45,596 bases of DNA from an uncultured Collinsella sp. GTDB lineage: Bacteria > Actinomycetota > Coriobacteriia > Coriobacteriales > Coriobacteriaceae. How positions within the stretch are numbered: position 1 is the first letter of the stretch; each line of letters opens with the position of its first letter. The DNA is taken from contig URRB01000020.1 in the NCBI GenBank assembly GCA_900550195.1, forward strand, positions 1-45,596, given 5' to 3'. Positions 7,762-17,254 of this stretch are shown here, piece by piece. The notes below the pieces were generated by a model. The model searched no databases and was not told the DNA's origin. It saw only the letters and a program-made list of their open reading frames with translations. The translations under genes were made by a program, and so were the position numbers.

Positions 7762-9915
7762 TTACTGAACTTTGCTGGCGAACTCGAGGTATTGCATGCG
7801 CTGCAGCTTGTCGATCGTCGAGGTGTATGGGCTGTCTTCAGATTCCAAGTTGTAGCGCAGCCCGTCGGCACCGAGATAGCCGGCGACATTGATGGTGGGC
7901 ACATCTGACCTTGTTGCAAGCAGGGCCTTTTGATAGTCGGTGAGCGGGGCGCCGATCTTATTAAGGGTAATGGCTGCAATCTCGTTTGCCCCGACGGTGT
8001 CGTAGACGTTGAGCTCGGTATTGCCGGCGATTTCATAGTTAGCCCAGACGAAATAGGTTGACTGATAGACACGGAAAGCGTGGCTTGCCGTATCTTCCTG
8101 AGGGTACAGCTCGTCGTTGAGAGTCGTTGCGGCGCTCGGCTGATGGTCGCCAAAAAAGACAAGAACAACCGGTCTGCCGATATTGCGGAGCTCGTTGATA
8201 AAGTACTCGAGGTCCCGGTCGGATGCGTTGATGCAGGTGAGATAGGTGTTGAGCGCGCTATTGGCGCCCTCGCTGGCTCCCTCGACCCAATAGTTTGTCA
8301 GCTCTTCGGCGGGAACGGTGCCATAGTCGTAGCCGCCGTGATTTTGCATCGTGACGTCAAAGATGAACTGCGGCGCTTCGTCGGTTCTAAGCAGGTCGAG
8401 TATCTTGTCGTAGGTGGCGTAGTCGCATACGCCGGCATGGTAACAGGGCGCACCTTCGAAATCGCCGATTGAAAGAAAGTCTCCAAAGCCCAGCTGCTGA
8501 TAGATCTTATCTCGATGGTAGTTGACGGGGTTTTGCGGGTGCATAGCGGTAGCGGTATACCCAAGCTCTTTAAGGTCCTTTGCCAGGCTGTTGACGCCAT
8601 TCATCTGATACAGCTGATAGGGGATCTTGCCTAATCCGACAAAGGCCGTTGTCGCTCCGGTCAAAAATTCGAATTCGGAGTTTGCCGTTCCGCCACCGGT
8701 GACCGAAGCGAGCATGGTGCCGCGAACAAGTGTGTCGGGAAGCGAGTTGTAGAATGCGGGGCCGGTGTACCCGGCCGCCTGGAGCTGCTCAAAGCACGAA
8801 AGGTCGCTAAAACTCTCGTTCATGACGGCAACAATCGTCGGCTTGATTTCATTGAACTGGGCAACGGCAGCCGCGCGCTGCTCGCTCGAGCCATACGTGC
8901 TGTCGTAGGCGGCGGCGAGCTCCTGCTCGATGCTCTGCGCCTCATCGGGCGTATAGCCTTCGGGCTTCTCAATGGGCAACTCGTTGACCATTTCGGTGAA
9001 CGAAGTGATAAAACCCTGAGACGTATATGTGGTGATGGGCTGCCAACGGTCAAATCCAAAATCCAGCGCCTGCTCCAAGTCGATGCTGGAAAAGCCTGAG
9101 AGCCCCACAACGGTCACTAGCAGAAAAGCGCAGAGGTTAGCGGCGATTGCGGGGAAGACATGGGTGGGCGTACGGAGCTTTCGCGGTCGGATAAGCGAAA
9201 GAAGCCCCAGGGAAATCTCCAGCAGGGCGAGAGAGGTTACGATTCCGGCGGTAAAGGTAAACTCGTATCCCTCGCTCACTTCCATTGCGGTGCCAAGGGC
9301 CAAGATATCGCTTGGCAGGATGGCTTCGCCTTTAAACGTTATGACGAAGTGCTCGGCAATGCCAAGGATGCAACAGGCGACGGGCACGAGGGCCATGACG
9401 CCTCCATGACGCTGTCCCAGCAAATAAAGGGAGAGCAGAACCGTCGCGAGCAGCCCGACGGAAAACCCGAATGAGTTGGCGGGAATGCGATAGAACGTTT
9501 CGTTACAGGCAATTTCGAGCGAAACGAACGAGAGCGCTGAAACAGCGGCGATGACAAGGATGTCACGGCAAATACAGGCAACCGTTCCCGTCGCAAGATC
9601 GGTTTGGTCGATAAGTCCCGAAACCAAGGGCTCGACAAGAAGTATGACGGCGGTAGCACCGAGCGCCGAATAAGAAAGGACCCATAGGGAATTGTCCTCA
9701 TTTACGAGCAATTGATTCGTAATCCATGCAGCTACCATACCGAGCGGGATGAGGAGCGTCGCGCACCAAAAGACGCGGGCAATGGGCGGCTTTTCATTGT
9801 GTTTGATTGAAAAATACACGCGCACGACGACGGTGGCCACGATAAGGACGGCGATGAATATGGGCAGATTGGCCATGTCGCTCGAAGTGATTTCAAGGGG
9901 GATATCTTCGGTCAT
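7762..9915 (-). CDS. LtaS-type membrane sulfatase / glycerol-phosphate transferase
   Basis: Likely polymerises or transfers phosphoglycerol from phosphatidylglycerol onto a wall or lipid acceptor outside the cell. The 717-residue protein has about eight membrane segments in the first 330 residues, then an extracellular sulfatase fold: metal ligand Glu367 (MNESF), catalytic Thr410 in GGGTANSEFEFL, His in TMQNHG, and metal ligands Asp590-His591 in FFGDHQP. These match the LtaS/OpgB family; LtaS of Firmicutes has five membrane segments, so the longer N-terminal part points to the subgroup seen in Actinobacteria and Clostridia. ATG at 9915 is chosen from GAGGAA a few bases upstream and because the alternative at 9990 is unsupported. 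Single-gene leftward unit, divergent from uvrA. Acceptor and polymer are not deducible. Confidence 0.83.
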   Translation of the reverse strand: MTEDIPLEITSSDMANLPIFIAVLIVATVVVRVYFSIKHNEKPPIARVFWCATLLIPLGMVAAWITNQLLVNEDNSLWVLSYSALGATAVILLVEPLVSGLIDQTDLATGTVACICRDILVIAAVSALSFVSLEIACNETFYRIPANSFGFSVGLLATVLLSLYLLGQRHGGVMALVPVACCILGIAEHFVITFKGEAILPSDILALGTAMEVSEGYEFTFTAGIVTSLALLEISLGLLSLIRPRKLRTPTHVFPAIAANLCAFLLVTVVGLSGFSSIDLEQALDFGFDRWQPITTYTSQGFITSFTEMVNELPIEKPEGYTPDEAQSIEQELAAAYDSTYGSSEQRAAAVAQFNEIKPTIVAVMNESFSDLSCFEQLQAAGYTGPAFYNSLPDTLVRGTMLASVTGGGTANSEFEFLTGATTAFVGLGKIPYQLYQMNGVNSLAKDLKELGYTATAMHPQNPVNYHRDKIYQQLGFGDFLSIGDFEGAPCYHAGVCDYATYDKILDLLRTDEAPQFIFDVTMQNHGGYDYGTVPAEELTNYWVEGASEGANSALNTYLTCINASDRDLEYFINELRNIGRPVVLVFFGDHQPSAATTLNDELYPQEDTASHAFRVYQSTYFVWANYEIAGNTELNVYDTVGANEIAAITLNKIGAPLTDYQKALLATRSDVPTINVAGYLGADGLRYNLESEDSPYTSTIDKLQRMQYLEFASKVQ

Positions 9916-10033
9916 GGACGTTCCTCTGTTACAGCAAATTAAGTTCAGTAGTAGATTACTGTAACCTTTCCACGGCATTTCGAGAAACAAAGCACCCGAT
10001 ACGCAAAGCTAAAGGTCTGCGAATCTTGTATTA

Positions 10034-10047
10034 CGAACATCTGTGCG
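10034..10047 (+). promoter_or_regulatory. candidate LexA (SOS) box upstream of uvrA
   Basis: CGAACATCTGTGCG differs by one base in the conserved half-sites from the Gram-positive LexA pattern CGAAC-N4-GTTCG (right half GTGCG). It lies 62 bases before the uvrA start, where an operator would be expected. uvrA is a classical SOS gene. No comparable site was seen at uvrB or uvrC. Confidence 0.5.
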
Positions 10048-10108
10048 CGTCGAGTGCGCTAAACTCATCGACAGTATGATTCGATGCAATAGGAGGCAAG
10101 GAGCTTCC

Positions 10109-12988
10109 ATGTCTGATTCTTCTATCGTTATTCGCGGCGCTCGTGAGCACAACCTCCGTGATATCGATGTTTCCATTCCGCGTGACCAACTCGTGGTCAT
10201 TACCGGTCTTTCTGGCTCGGGCAAGAGTTCGCTGGCATTTGACACTATCTATGCCGAGGGCCAGCGTCGATACGTCGAGAGCCTTTCGAGCTATGCGCGC
10301 CAGTTCTTGGGCCAGATGGACAAACCCGACTTGGATTCAATCGACGGCCTTTCGCCGGCGGTGTCGATCGACCAAAAGACGACGTCTAAAAACCCTCGCT
10401 CGACGGTTGGCACCGTAACCGAGATTTATGACTATCTGCGCCTGCTGTTCGCCCGTGTGGGCACCCCGCACTGTCCCGAATGCGGCCGCGTCATTGAGCG
10501 TCAGACGACCGACCAGGTTGCCGACAAGGTCTTGGCGGCGGGGGAGGGCCGCCGCGCGTTTGTGCTGGCACCGGTGGTGCGCGGGCGAAAAGGCGAGTAC
10601 ACCAAACTGTTTGAGGACCTTCGCGCCGAGGGCTTTAGCCGCGTGCGTGTCGACGGTGAAGTGCGCTCGCTCGACGATCCGATCGATCTGGACAAGAAGT
10701 TCAAGCACGATATCGAGGTCGTAGTCGATCGCATCGTGATCCGTGAGAACTCTCTGGGCCGTATCGCCGAGTCTGTTGAGCAGGCGACCGCGCTGGCTCA
10801 CGGCAATGTAAACGTGTACATGCTGCCCGATCGTGATGCTCCCGAGGGGACCGAGGGCGAGCTGCTGGAGTATTCGTTGGCCTTGGCGTGCCCGGAGCAT
10901 GGTCACTCCATTGACGATCTTCAGCCGCGTGATTTTTCGTTCAACGCTCCCTATGGCGCATGTCCTGAGTGCGACGGCCTGGGCTTTAAGAAAACCGTTG
11001 ATGCCGAGGCGTTGATCGAGGACCCCTCGAAGTCCATTGCCGACGGAGTCTTTGGTAGCCTGTTTGGCAACTCGAACTACTATCCGCAGATTTTTGCTGC
11101 GGTCTGCAAACACTTTAAGGTGAGCACCGATACGCCGTGGGAGGACTTGCCCCCTCGCGTGCGTCGTGCATTCTTGGATGGCCTGGGCGATACGAAGATC
11201 TCGGTCGACTACCAAAAGCTCGACGGACGTCGCAGCCAGTGGGATACCAAGTTTTCGGGCGTTCGCAACATCCTGTACGAACGCTATACCGAGACGACGA
11301 ACGAGAACACCAAGGCGCGCCTGGAGAAGTACATTCGCGAGGAGCCGTGCTCGAGCTGCCACGGCGCTCGTTTGCGCCCTGAGATGCTCGCCGTCACCGT
11401 GGGCGGCAAGTCCATTTACGAGGTTTGTTGCCTGTCGTGCCGTGAATCGCTCGAGTTTTTTGAGGGCCTGGAACTCACCGAGCGCCAACAGTTTATCGGC
11501 GGCCGTATCGTCAAGGAAATCCTGGAGCGCTTGCGTTTTCTGGTCGATGTTGGACTCGACTATCTGACGCTCGATCGTGCCTCGGCGACGCTTTCCGGTG
11601 GCGAGGCGCAGCGTATTCGCCTGGCAACGCAGATCGGCGCGGGTCTCATGGGCGTGCTCTATATTCTGGACGAGCCCTCGATCGGTCTTCATCAGCGTGA
11701 CAACGAGCGCTTGATCAAGACGCTCGAGCGCCTGCGCGATATCGGCAATACCGTTATCGTCGTCGAACACGACGAGGATACAATTCGTGCCGCCGATTAC
11801 GTGATCGACATGGGGCCCGGCGCCGGCGTCAACGGCGGACACGTAGTCGCGGCGGGAACGCCTGCCGATATCATGGCGTGTCCTGAGTCGATGACGGGCG
11901 CTTATCTGACCGGCAAACGAATGATCCGGGTGCCTGATGAACGGCGCAAGCCCGGTCGCGGCTGCCTTAAAATTACGGGCGCTCGAGCCAACAACCTCAA
12001 AAACGTTACTGCCAAGATCGAGTTTGGTACGCTTACGGTTGTTACCGGCGTGTCAGGATCGGGCAAGAGCTCCCTGGTTACCGATACCATTGCGCCTGCC
12101 CTTACGAATGCCATTCACCGTTCGACGCGCCCTGTGGGTCCATATAAGAAAATCGAGGGCATCGAGTGTATCGATAAGGTTATCGATATCGACCAGTCGC
12201 CGATTGGCCGCACGCCGCGTTCCAACCCTGCTACCTATATCGGCCTGTGGGATGATCTTCGCGCGCTGTTTGCGAGTACGCCGGAGTCGAAGGCGCGCGG
12301 CTACTCGCCGGGTCGTTTCTCCTTTAATGTGAGTGGCGGGCGCTGTGAGGCGTGCAAGGGCGACGGGCAGATCAAGATCGAGATGCACTTCCTTCCCGAT
12401 ATCTACGTTCCCTGCGAAGTTTGCGGCGGTAAACGCTACAACCGCGAGACACTCGAGGTCACCTACCGTGGCAAGACCATCTCGGACGTGCTCGAAATGA
12501 GTGTCACCGAGGCGCTGGCCTTCTTTGGGAATATCCCGCAGATTAAGCGCAAGCTCCAAACGCTGTACGATGTAGGCTTGGGCTACGTGAGCCTGGGCCA
12601 GCCCGCCACGACGCTCTCGGGCGGCGAGGCGCAGCGTGTGAAGCTCGCCAAGGAGCTTCATCGACGCCAGACGGGCAAGACGTTCTATATTTTGGACGAG
12701 CCGACGACCGGCCTTCATTTTGAGGACGTCCGCCAGCTGCTCGATGTGCTGCAGCGCTTGGTCGATGCGGGCAACACGGTGCTGGTGATTGAGCACAACC
12801 TTGATGTCATCAAGGTTGCCGATCGTCTGATCGATATGGGTCCCGAGGGCGGTAACGGCGGCGGAACCGTTGTGGTTTCGGGCACACCGGAGCAGGTTGC
12901 GGACTGTCCGCAGAGTTATACGGGCAAGTTTTTGGCGCCGTTGCTCAGGCGTGACCGGGAGCGTCAGGCTCAACTTGATGCTCAATAA
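10109..12988 (+). CDS. uvrA: excinuclease ABC subunit A
   Basis: Damage-recognition ATPase of nucleotide excision repair, working as a dimer that loads UvrB. The 959-residue protein contains two ABC modules: Walker A GLSGSGKSS (33-41) and GVSGSGKSS (about 647-655), and two LSGGEAQR signatures (about 495 and 835). Zinc sites are visible: CPEH with CPEC (about 260-288; the second ligand is His as in many UvrA proteins) and CEAC with CEVC flanking a 20-residue hairpin in the C-terminal half. ATG at 10109 follows AAGGAG (10098-10103) by 5 bases; the in-frame ORF extends further upstream but across the candidate LexA box. Normal family length. Followed by a stem-loop at 13009. Confidence 0.97.
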   Translation: MSDSSIVIRGAREHNLRDIDVSIPRDQLVVITGLSGSGKSSLAFDTIYAEGQRRYVESLSSYARQFLGQMDKPDLDSIDGLSPAVSIDQKTTSKNPRSTVGTVTEIYDYLRLLFARVGTPHCPECGRVIERQTTDQVADKVLAAGEGRRAFVLAPVVRGRKGEYTKLFEDLRAEGFSRVRVDGEVRSLDDPIDLDKKFKHDIEVVVDRIVIRENSLGRIAESVEQATALAHGNVNVYMLPDRDAPEGTEGELLEYSLALACPEHGHSIDDLQPRDFSFNAPYGACPECDGLGFKKTVDAEALIEDPSKSIADGVFGSLFGNSNYYPQIFAAVCKHFKVSTDTPWEDLPPRVRRAFLDGLGDTKISVDYQKLDGRRSQWDTKFSGVRNILYERYTETTNENTKARLEKYIREEPCSSCHGARLRPEMLAVTVGGKSIYEVCCLSCRESLEFFEGLELTERQQFIGGRIVKEILERLRFLVDVGLDYLTLDRASATLSGGEAQRIRLATQIGAGLMGVLYILDEPSIGLHQRDNERLIKTLERLRDIGNTVIVVEHDEDTIRAADYVIDMGPGAGVNGGHVVAAGTPADIMACPESMTGAYLTGKRMIRVPDERRKPGRGCLKITGARANNLKNVTAKIEFGTLTVVTGVSGSGKSSLVTDTIAPALTNAIHRSTRPVGPYKKIEGIECIDKVIDIDQSPIGRTPRSNPATYIGLWDDLRALFASTPESKARGYSPGRFSFNVSGGRCEACKGDGQIKIEMHFLPDIYVPCEVCGGKRYNRETLEVTYRGKTISDVLEMSVTEALAFFGNIPQIKRKLQTLYDVGLGYVSLGQPATTLSGGEAQRVKLAKELHRRQTGKTFYILDEPTTGLHFEDVRQLLDVLQRLVDAGNTVLVIEHNLDVIKVADRLIDMGPEGGNGGGTVVVSGTPEQVADCPQSYTGKFLAPLLRRDRERQAQLDAQ

Positions 12989-13008
12989 ATAGGCGATTCA
13001 GTTTATGG

Positions 13009-13039
13009 GCGCCATCGACTCCTTGTGATTCGATGGCGC
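13009..13039 (+). terminator. stem-loop after uvrA, probable terminator
   Basis: GCGCCATCGA (13009-13018) and TCGATGGCGC (13030-13039) form a perfect 10-bp stem with an 11-base loop, followed by TTGCTGTG, which is a weak T-run. It probably reduces transcription from uvrA into the next gene. Confidence 0.55.
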
Positions 13040-13052
13040 TTGCTGTGTCGAA

Positions 13053-13083
13053 GTGACGTATGCAGCCGAATTGGACATATACT
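13053..13083 (+). promoter_or_regulatory. weak candidate promoter for the ybaK-murJ-uvrC group
   Basis: TATACT at 13078-13083 is a good -10 box 38 bases before the deacylase start; GTGACG at 13053-13058 could be its -35 with a 19-base spacer. It would restart transcription after the uvrA stem-loop. Confidence 0.35.
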
Positions 13084-13120
13084 TAATCTTTACGTCCGAA
13101 TGCGAGGGAAAGGATATGTC

Positions 13121-13621
13121 ATGGCAAAGGCTGTAAAGACGCCAAAAACCAATGCGATGCGCGAGCTGGAAAGCGCCGGCATTTCCTATGTTCTACATAC
13201 GTACGAAGACGATGGTGATGAGTCGGTGGGCCTGGGGGTCGCGATTTCGGAGCAGCTTGGCGAGGAGCCCGGTCAAGGATTTAAGACTTTGGTCTGCGTG
13301 ACACCGTCCAACGACTATGTCGTGTGCTGCATCCCTGTTGCCGACGAGCTCGATCTAAAGTCCGCCGCGCGTGACGCGGGGGAGAAGTCCTTGGCCATGA
13401 TGCATGTGAAGGATTTGCTTGCGGCGACTGGCTACGTTCGCGGCGGCTGCAGCCCGGTCGGTATGAAAAAACGCTACCGGACGCTCATTGATGAGACATG
13501 CGTCCTTTGGGATACCATTTTTATTTCGGGAGGCAAGCGTGGTTATCAGCTCGAGCTTGCACCCGATGATTTAATTGCATTTTGCGGGGCGACGGTTGCC
13601 GCGATTACGAGAGAGGACTGA
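13121..13621 (+). CDS. ybaK: Cys-tRNA(Pro)/Cys-tRNA(Cys) deacylase, YbaK/EbsC family
   Basis: Hydrolyses cysteine mischarged on tRNA-Pro, a trans-editing activity in the cytoplasm. The 166-residue protein has the YbaK-type fold markers: an N-terminal helix region with ending HTYEDD, FKTLVC carrying the conserved lysine that acts in substrate-assisted hydrolysis, and GGCSPVGMKK, the glycine-rich loop diagnostic of the YbaK subgroup rather than ProX. ATG at 13121 follows AAAGGA (13109-13114) by 6 bases; the ORF extends upstream without a binding site. The stop is 3 bases before murJ, so the two are probably co-transcribed. Confidence 0.9.
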   Translation: MAKAVKTPKTNAMRELESAGISYVLHTYEDDGDESVGLGVAISEQLGEEPGQGFKTLVCVTPSNDYVVCCIPVADELDLKSAARDAGEKSLAMMHVKDLLAATGYVRGGCSPVGMKKRYRTLIDETCVLWDTIFISGGKRGYQLELAPDDLIAFCGATVAAITRED

Positions 13622-13624
13622 GCG

Positions 13625-15307
13625 ATGCCGCAGGAAGAATTGAAGCGCGGAGCTCATTTTGCAAAAGAATCTGCGCCTCAGACACCCTCATCCGAAGCTT
13701 CTTCGTCGCGAGATGACACTGACGACATGGGCTCGTCGGACTACTCCACGGTTGGTCGTTCTGCCGGGCTTATGACCATCCTGACTATCGTGTCTCGCGT
13801 CACCGGTTTTATCCGCACGTGGGCAATGGCGGCCGCTATCGGCATGTCGCTGCTCTCGTCCTCCTATCAGGTCGCCAACAACCTGCCCAATATGCTCTAC
13901 GAACTCGTGATGGGCGGCATGCTCGTGACGGCGTTTTTGCCCGTGTACATGGGCGTGAGGCGTGAGCAGGGTCGCGAGGCCTCGAACGAGTACGTGGGCA
14001 ACCTGCTCGGCATTCTGCTTTTAGTGCTGGGGGGCATTTCGTTGCTGGGGACCGTGTTCGCCCCGGGCTTTATCTGGACGCAATCGTTCCTTTCGGGTGA
14101 CGGCGGCAGCATGGATACCGCTGCGTTCATGTTCCGTTTCTTTGCCATCCAGATTCTGTTTTATGGTTTGGGCTCGGTGTTCTCGGGCGTTCTCAACGCA
14201 CACCGCGACTACTTCTGGTCGACGTTTGCCCCGGTCCTCAACAATGTGATCGTCATTGCGAGCTTTATGGGTTTTGCGCCCGTGTCCGCACAGTTTGGCG
14301 AACGTGCCGGCATCATCTTGATTGCGGCCGGTACGACCCTCGGTGTCTTTGTTCAGATGGCATGTCAGATTCCCGCGCTTGGCAAGCACGGCGTGCATCC
14401 CCATATCCATATCGACTTTAAGGACCCCGCGCTGCGCCAGACGATTGCGCTCGGTATCCCGACGCTGCTCGCCACGGTGTGCATGTTTGTCTCGACTTCT
14501 ATCACCAACGCTGCCGCGCTGGTGGTCCAGCCCGAGACGGGTCCTTCCGTCATCGCCTATGCGCGCCTGTGGTACACGCTGCCCTACGCGCTGATTGCCG
14601 CCTCGCTTTCGACGGCGCTCTATACCGAGCTCTCTCATGACGCACAGGAGAAGGATTACGACAGCGTTCGCACGGGCATTTCGCGTGGCGTCGCCCAGAT
14701 GCTGTTCTTCCTGATTCCGTTCGCACTGTACCTGATTGTCTTCGCACGTCCGCTCAATATGATCTACTGTGCTGGCAAGTTCGATGAATCCGGCGTGGCT
14801 CTGGTGTCCGAGTACCTTGTCTACCTGGCGCTCTCGCTGCCGCTCTACGGCGTGGTCGTGTTGATGCAGAAGAGCTTCTCTGCCTTGCTCGACATGAAGC
14901 CCTATAGCCGCTATTGCCTGTATTCCGCCATCGGCCAGGCCGGCTCGGTTCTGCTGTTTGGCGTTGTGCTGGGCTTCGGTATGCCGGCAATCGCGCTTTC
15001 GTATGTCGTCGACTACGTGATCTTGGTCGGCTGTTCGCTGTGGTGGCTGCGTCGTCGCCTGCGTGGCCTTCAGGTCAAATCTATCCTACATGGCGGTTTC
15101 TTTGGCCTTTTGCTCGGTGGCCTAGGTGCTGCCGCAGGCGCCGGCGTCATGTGGGCGCTTGAACACTTTGTCGGGGCACTTGGCGGCTCGATTCTGATTA
15201 CTCTTGGCTACGTTTGCGTTGCGGGTGTCGCCTCGCTTGTTGTTACCTTTGGCCTTGCCGTCGTCCTTAAGATGCCCGAGGTCTCGGCGCTGCTTCGTTG
15301 CAAGTAG
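13625..15307 (+). CDS. murJ: lipid II flippase MurJ
   Basis: Moves the peptidoglycan precursor lipid II across the cytoplasmic membrane. The 560-residue protein has a hydrophilic, Ser/Asp-rich N-terminal tail of about 45 residues, then about 14 hydrophobic segments of the MOP-exporter (MviN) type. Family marks include SRVTGFIRTWAMA at the start of the first membrane helix, YQVANNLPNMLYEL and the ALYTELSHDA region. Start at 13625 lies 3 bases after the ybaK stop; a start at the ATG at 13730 would remove the tail, and the ribosome binding site (GAGAGGA) does not settle this fully. The stop is followed almost at once by uvrC. Confidence 0.93.
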   Translation: MPQEELKRGAHFAKESAPQTPSSEASSSRDDTDDMGSSDYSTVGRSAGLMTILTIVSRVTGFIRTWAMAAAIGMSLLSSSYQVANNLPNMLYELVMGGMLVTAFLPVYMGVRREQGREASNEYVGNLLGILLLVLGGISLLGTVFAPGFIWTQSFLSGDGGSMDTAAFMFRFFAIQILFYGLGSVFSGVLNAHRDYFWSTFAPVLNNVIVIASFMGFAPVSAQFGERAGIILIAAGTTLGVFVQMACQIPALGKHGVHPHIHIDFKDPALRQTIALGIPTLLATVCMFVSTSITNAAALVVQPETGPSVIAYARLWYTLPYALIAASLSTALYTELSHDAQEKDYDSVRTGISRGVAQMLFFLIPFALYLIVFARPLNMIYCAGKFDESGVALVSEYLVYLALSLPLYGVVVLMQKSFSALLDMKPYSRYCLYSAIGQAGSVLLFGVVLGFGMPAIALSYVVDYVILVGCSLWWLRRRLRGLQVKSILHGGFFGLLLGGLGAAAGAGVMWALEHFVGALGGSILITLGYVCVAGVASLVVTFGLAVVLKMPEVSALLRCK

Positions 15308-15313
15308 GTGCGC

Positions 15314-17254
15314 GTGGCCGGTCACGACAACATACCAACGCTTGCCGAGCAGGTTTCGCGCGTTCCCACACAGCCCGGATGCTACCTTTGGAAGGATGCC
15401 AAGGGCGATGTCATCTACGTGGGCAAGGCGAAAAACCTGCGCGCCCGCATGCGTCAATACGTGACACTGCAGGATGAGCGTCAAAAGATCCCGCTGATGA
15501 TGCAGCTGGTGGCGAGCTTTGACTACATCGTTGTCGAAACCGAGCATGAGGCGCTTGTACTCGAGCGCAACCTGATCGGCCAGTACCATCCGTACTTTAA
15601 CGTCGACCTCAAGGATGACAAGAGCTACCCCTTTATCGCCATTACAAAGGGCGACCTGTATCCCGCGATCAAATACACGCGTGAGCGTCATAAGCCGGGA
15701 ACGCGCTATTTTGGACCCTATACCGATGGCCGTGCGGCACGTGAGACGATAGATACGCTGCGCAAGGTTATCCCCATCTGCTCTGCATCCTGTGCGGAGT
15801 GGCGTCGTTGTCGCCGTACCATCGAGTCCCACAAGGGCGAGGAAGACATCGTCAATATGATTTGCGCACAAAACGGGCGTCCCTGCTTTGACTACCATGT
15901 CGGGCGCGGCCCGGGTGCGTGTGTCGGCGCGATTTCCCCGGCAGACTATGCCAAGAACGTCAAGCGTGTCGAGCGCTTTTTGTCGGGCCATCGCAAGGAT
16001 GTCGTCGATGAGCTGACCTCCGAGATGACGGATGCCGCCGAGGCGCTCGACTTTGAGCGCGCGGCACGCGTCAAACGTCGTTTGGAGGTCATCAGGGGTC
16101 TGGACGATCGTCAGCAAGTCGTTTTTCCCTCCAGTGTCGATATCGATGTCATCGGGTTCTATCGCGAGGAGACCATCTCCGCCGCTTGCGTCTTCGTCGT
16201 TCGCGAGGGCCGAACAGTTCGCACCTGCGAGTTCATTCTCGACAAGGGTCTTGATGTTGACGAGGAAGAGCTCCAGTCGGGCTTTCTTAAGCGCTATTAC
16301 GACGAGACGGCTGATATTCCAGCTGAGGTCAACCTTTCCGTCGAGCTTGAGGATGCGGAGGCGCTGGGGGAGTGGCTTGCGGGCAAGCGTGAGCGTTCCT
16401 GCCATCTCCATAGGCCGCAGCGTGGCGAAAAGCACCGTCTGCTCGATATGGCATCCAAAAATGCGCGCCATGCCCTCATGCGCTACATGATGCGAACGGG
16501 GTACGCTGACGACCGCACCAATCAAGCGCTCCTGGAGCTCGAAAGTGCGTTGGCGCTGCCATCGCCGCCGTTGCGTATCGAGTGCTTCGATATCTCTACA
16601 CTGCATGGCACCTTTACGGTCGCCTCGATGGTGGTGTTTACCAACGGGCGCGCCGACAAGAGCCAGTACCGTCGTTTTAAAATTCAGGCCGAATTGGACG
16701 AGGCAAACGACTTCGTGTCGATGTCCGAGGTTTTGGGACGACGCTATGCTCCCGAGCGCATGGCCGACGAGCGCTTTGGCTCGCGCCCCGATTTGCTCGT
16801 TGTCGATGGCGGTAAGCCGCAATTGACCGCTGCGATCAAGCAACTTGAGGCTCTTGGGCTCGATATACCAGTTTGTGGCTTGGCGAAGGCCGACGAGGAA
16901 GTTTTTGTGCCTTGGGACGAGACTCCTGTCGTGCTGCCGACCGGGTCTGCTTCGCTCTATCTAATTAAACAGGTACGCGATGAGTCCCACCGATTTGCCA
17001 TCACGTTCCACCGTGAGTTGCGCGATAAAGCCATGACGGTTTCGGTACTCGATGACGTTCCGGGCGTGGGACCCACCAGAAAACGTGCCCTTATGCGCCA
17101 TTTTGGCTCGATGAAGCGTTTGCGCGCGGCGAGCGAGCAAGAGATCGCGGAAGTTCGCGGCATACCTGCCGATGTTGCCAAGGCGGTCCACGAGGCGCTC
17201 GTTGCATGGAATGCCGAGCGCGCCGAGGCGGCGGCTGGCCATTCCGATAGCTAA
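15314..17254 (+). CDS. uvrC: excinuclease ABC subunit C
   Basis: Dual nuclease of nucleotide excision repair that cuts on both sides of the lesion held by UvrB. The 646-residue protein shows the GIY-YIG nuclease (GCYLWKDAKGDVIYVGKAKN, about residues 20-40), a UVR motif (ALDFERAARVKRR, about 245-260) that meets UvrB, the RNase-H-like nuclease with IECFDIS and VVDGGKPQL, and a C-terminal double helix-hairpin-helix (GVGPTRKRALMRHFGS). GTG at 15314 is preferred over GTG at 15308: AAGTAGGTG at 15302-15310 is a one-mismatch Shine-Dalgarno sequence 5 bases before 15314 and overlapping 15308. The murJ stop codon lies inside this site, so initiation is coupled to murJ. Slightly longer than usual. Confidence 0.95.
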   Translation: MAGHDNIPTLAEQVSRVPTQPGCYLWKDAKGDVIYVGKAKNLRARMRQYVTLQDERQKIPLMMQLVASFDYIVVETEHEALVLERNLIGQYHPYFNVDLKDDKSYPFIAITKGDLYPAIKYTRERHKPGTRYFGPYTDGRAARETIDTLRKVIPICSASCAEWRRCRRTIESHKGEEDIVNMICAQNGRPCFDYHVGRGPGACVGAISPADYAKNVKRVERFLSGHRKDVVDELTSEMTDAAEALDFERAARVKRRLEVIRGLDDRQQVVFPSSVDIDVIGFYREETISAACVFVVREGRTVRTCEFILDKGLDVDEEELQSGFLKRYYDETADIPAEVNLSVELEDAEALGEWLAGKRERSCHLHRPQRGEKHRLLDMASKNARHALMRYMMRTGYADDRTNQALLELESALALPSPPLRIECFDISTLHGTFTVASMVVFTNGRADKSQYRRFKIQAELDEANDFVSMSEVLGRRYAPERMADERFGSRPDLLVVDGGKPQLTAAIKQLEALGLDIPVCGLAKADEEVFVPWDETPVVLPTGSASLYLIKQVRDESHRFAITFHRELRDKAMTVSVLDDVPGVGPTRKRALMRHFGSMKRLRAASEQEIAEVRGIPADVAKAVHEALVAWNAERAEAAAGHSDS

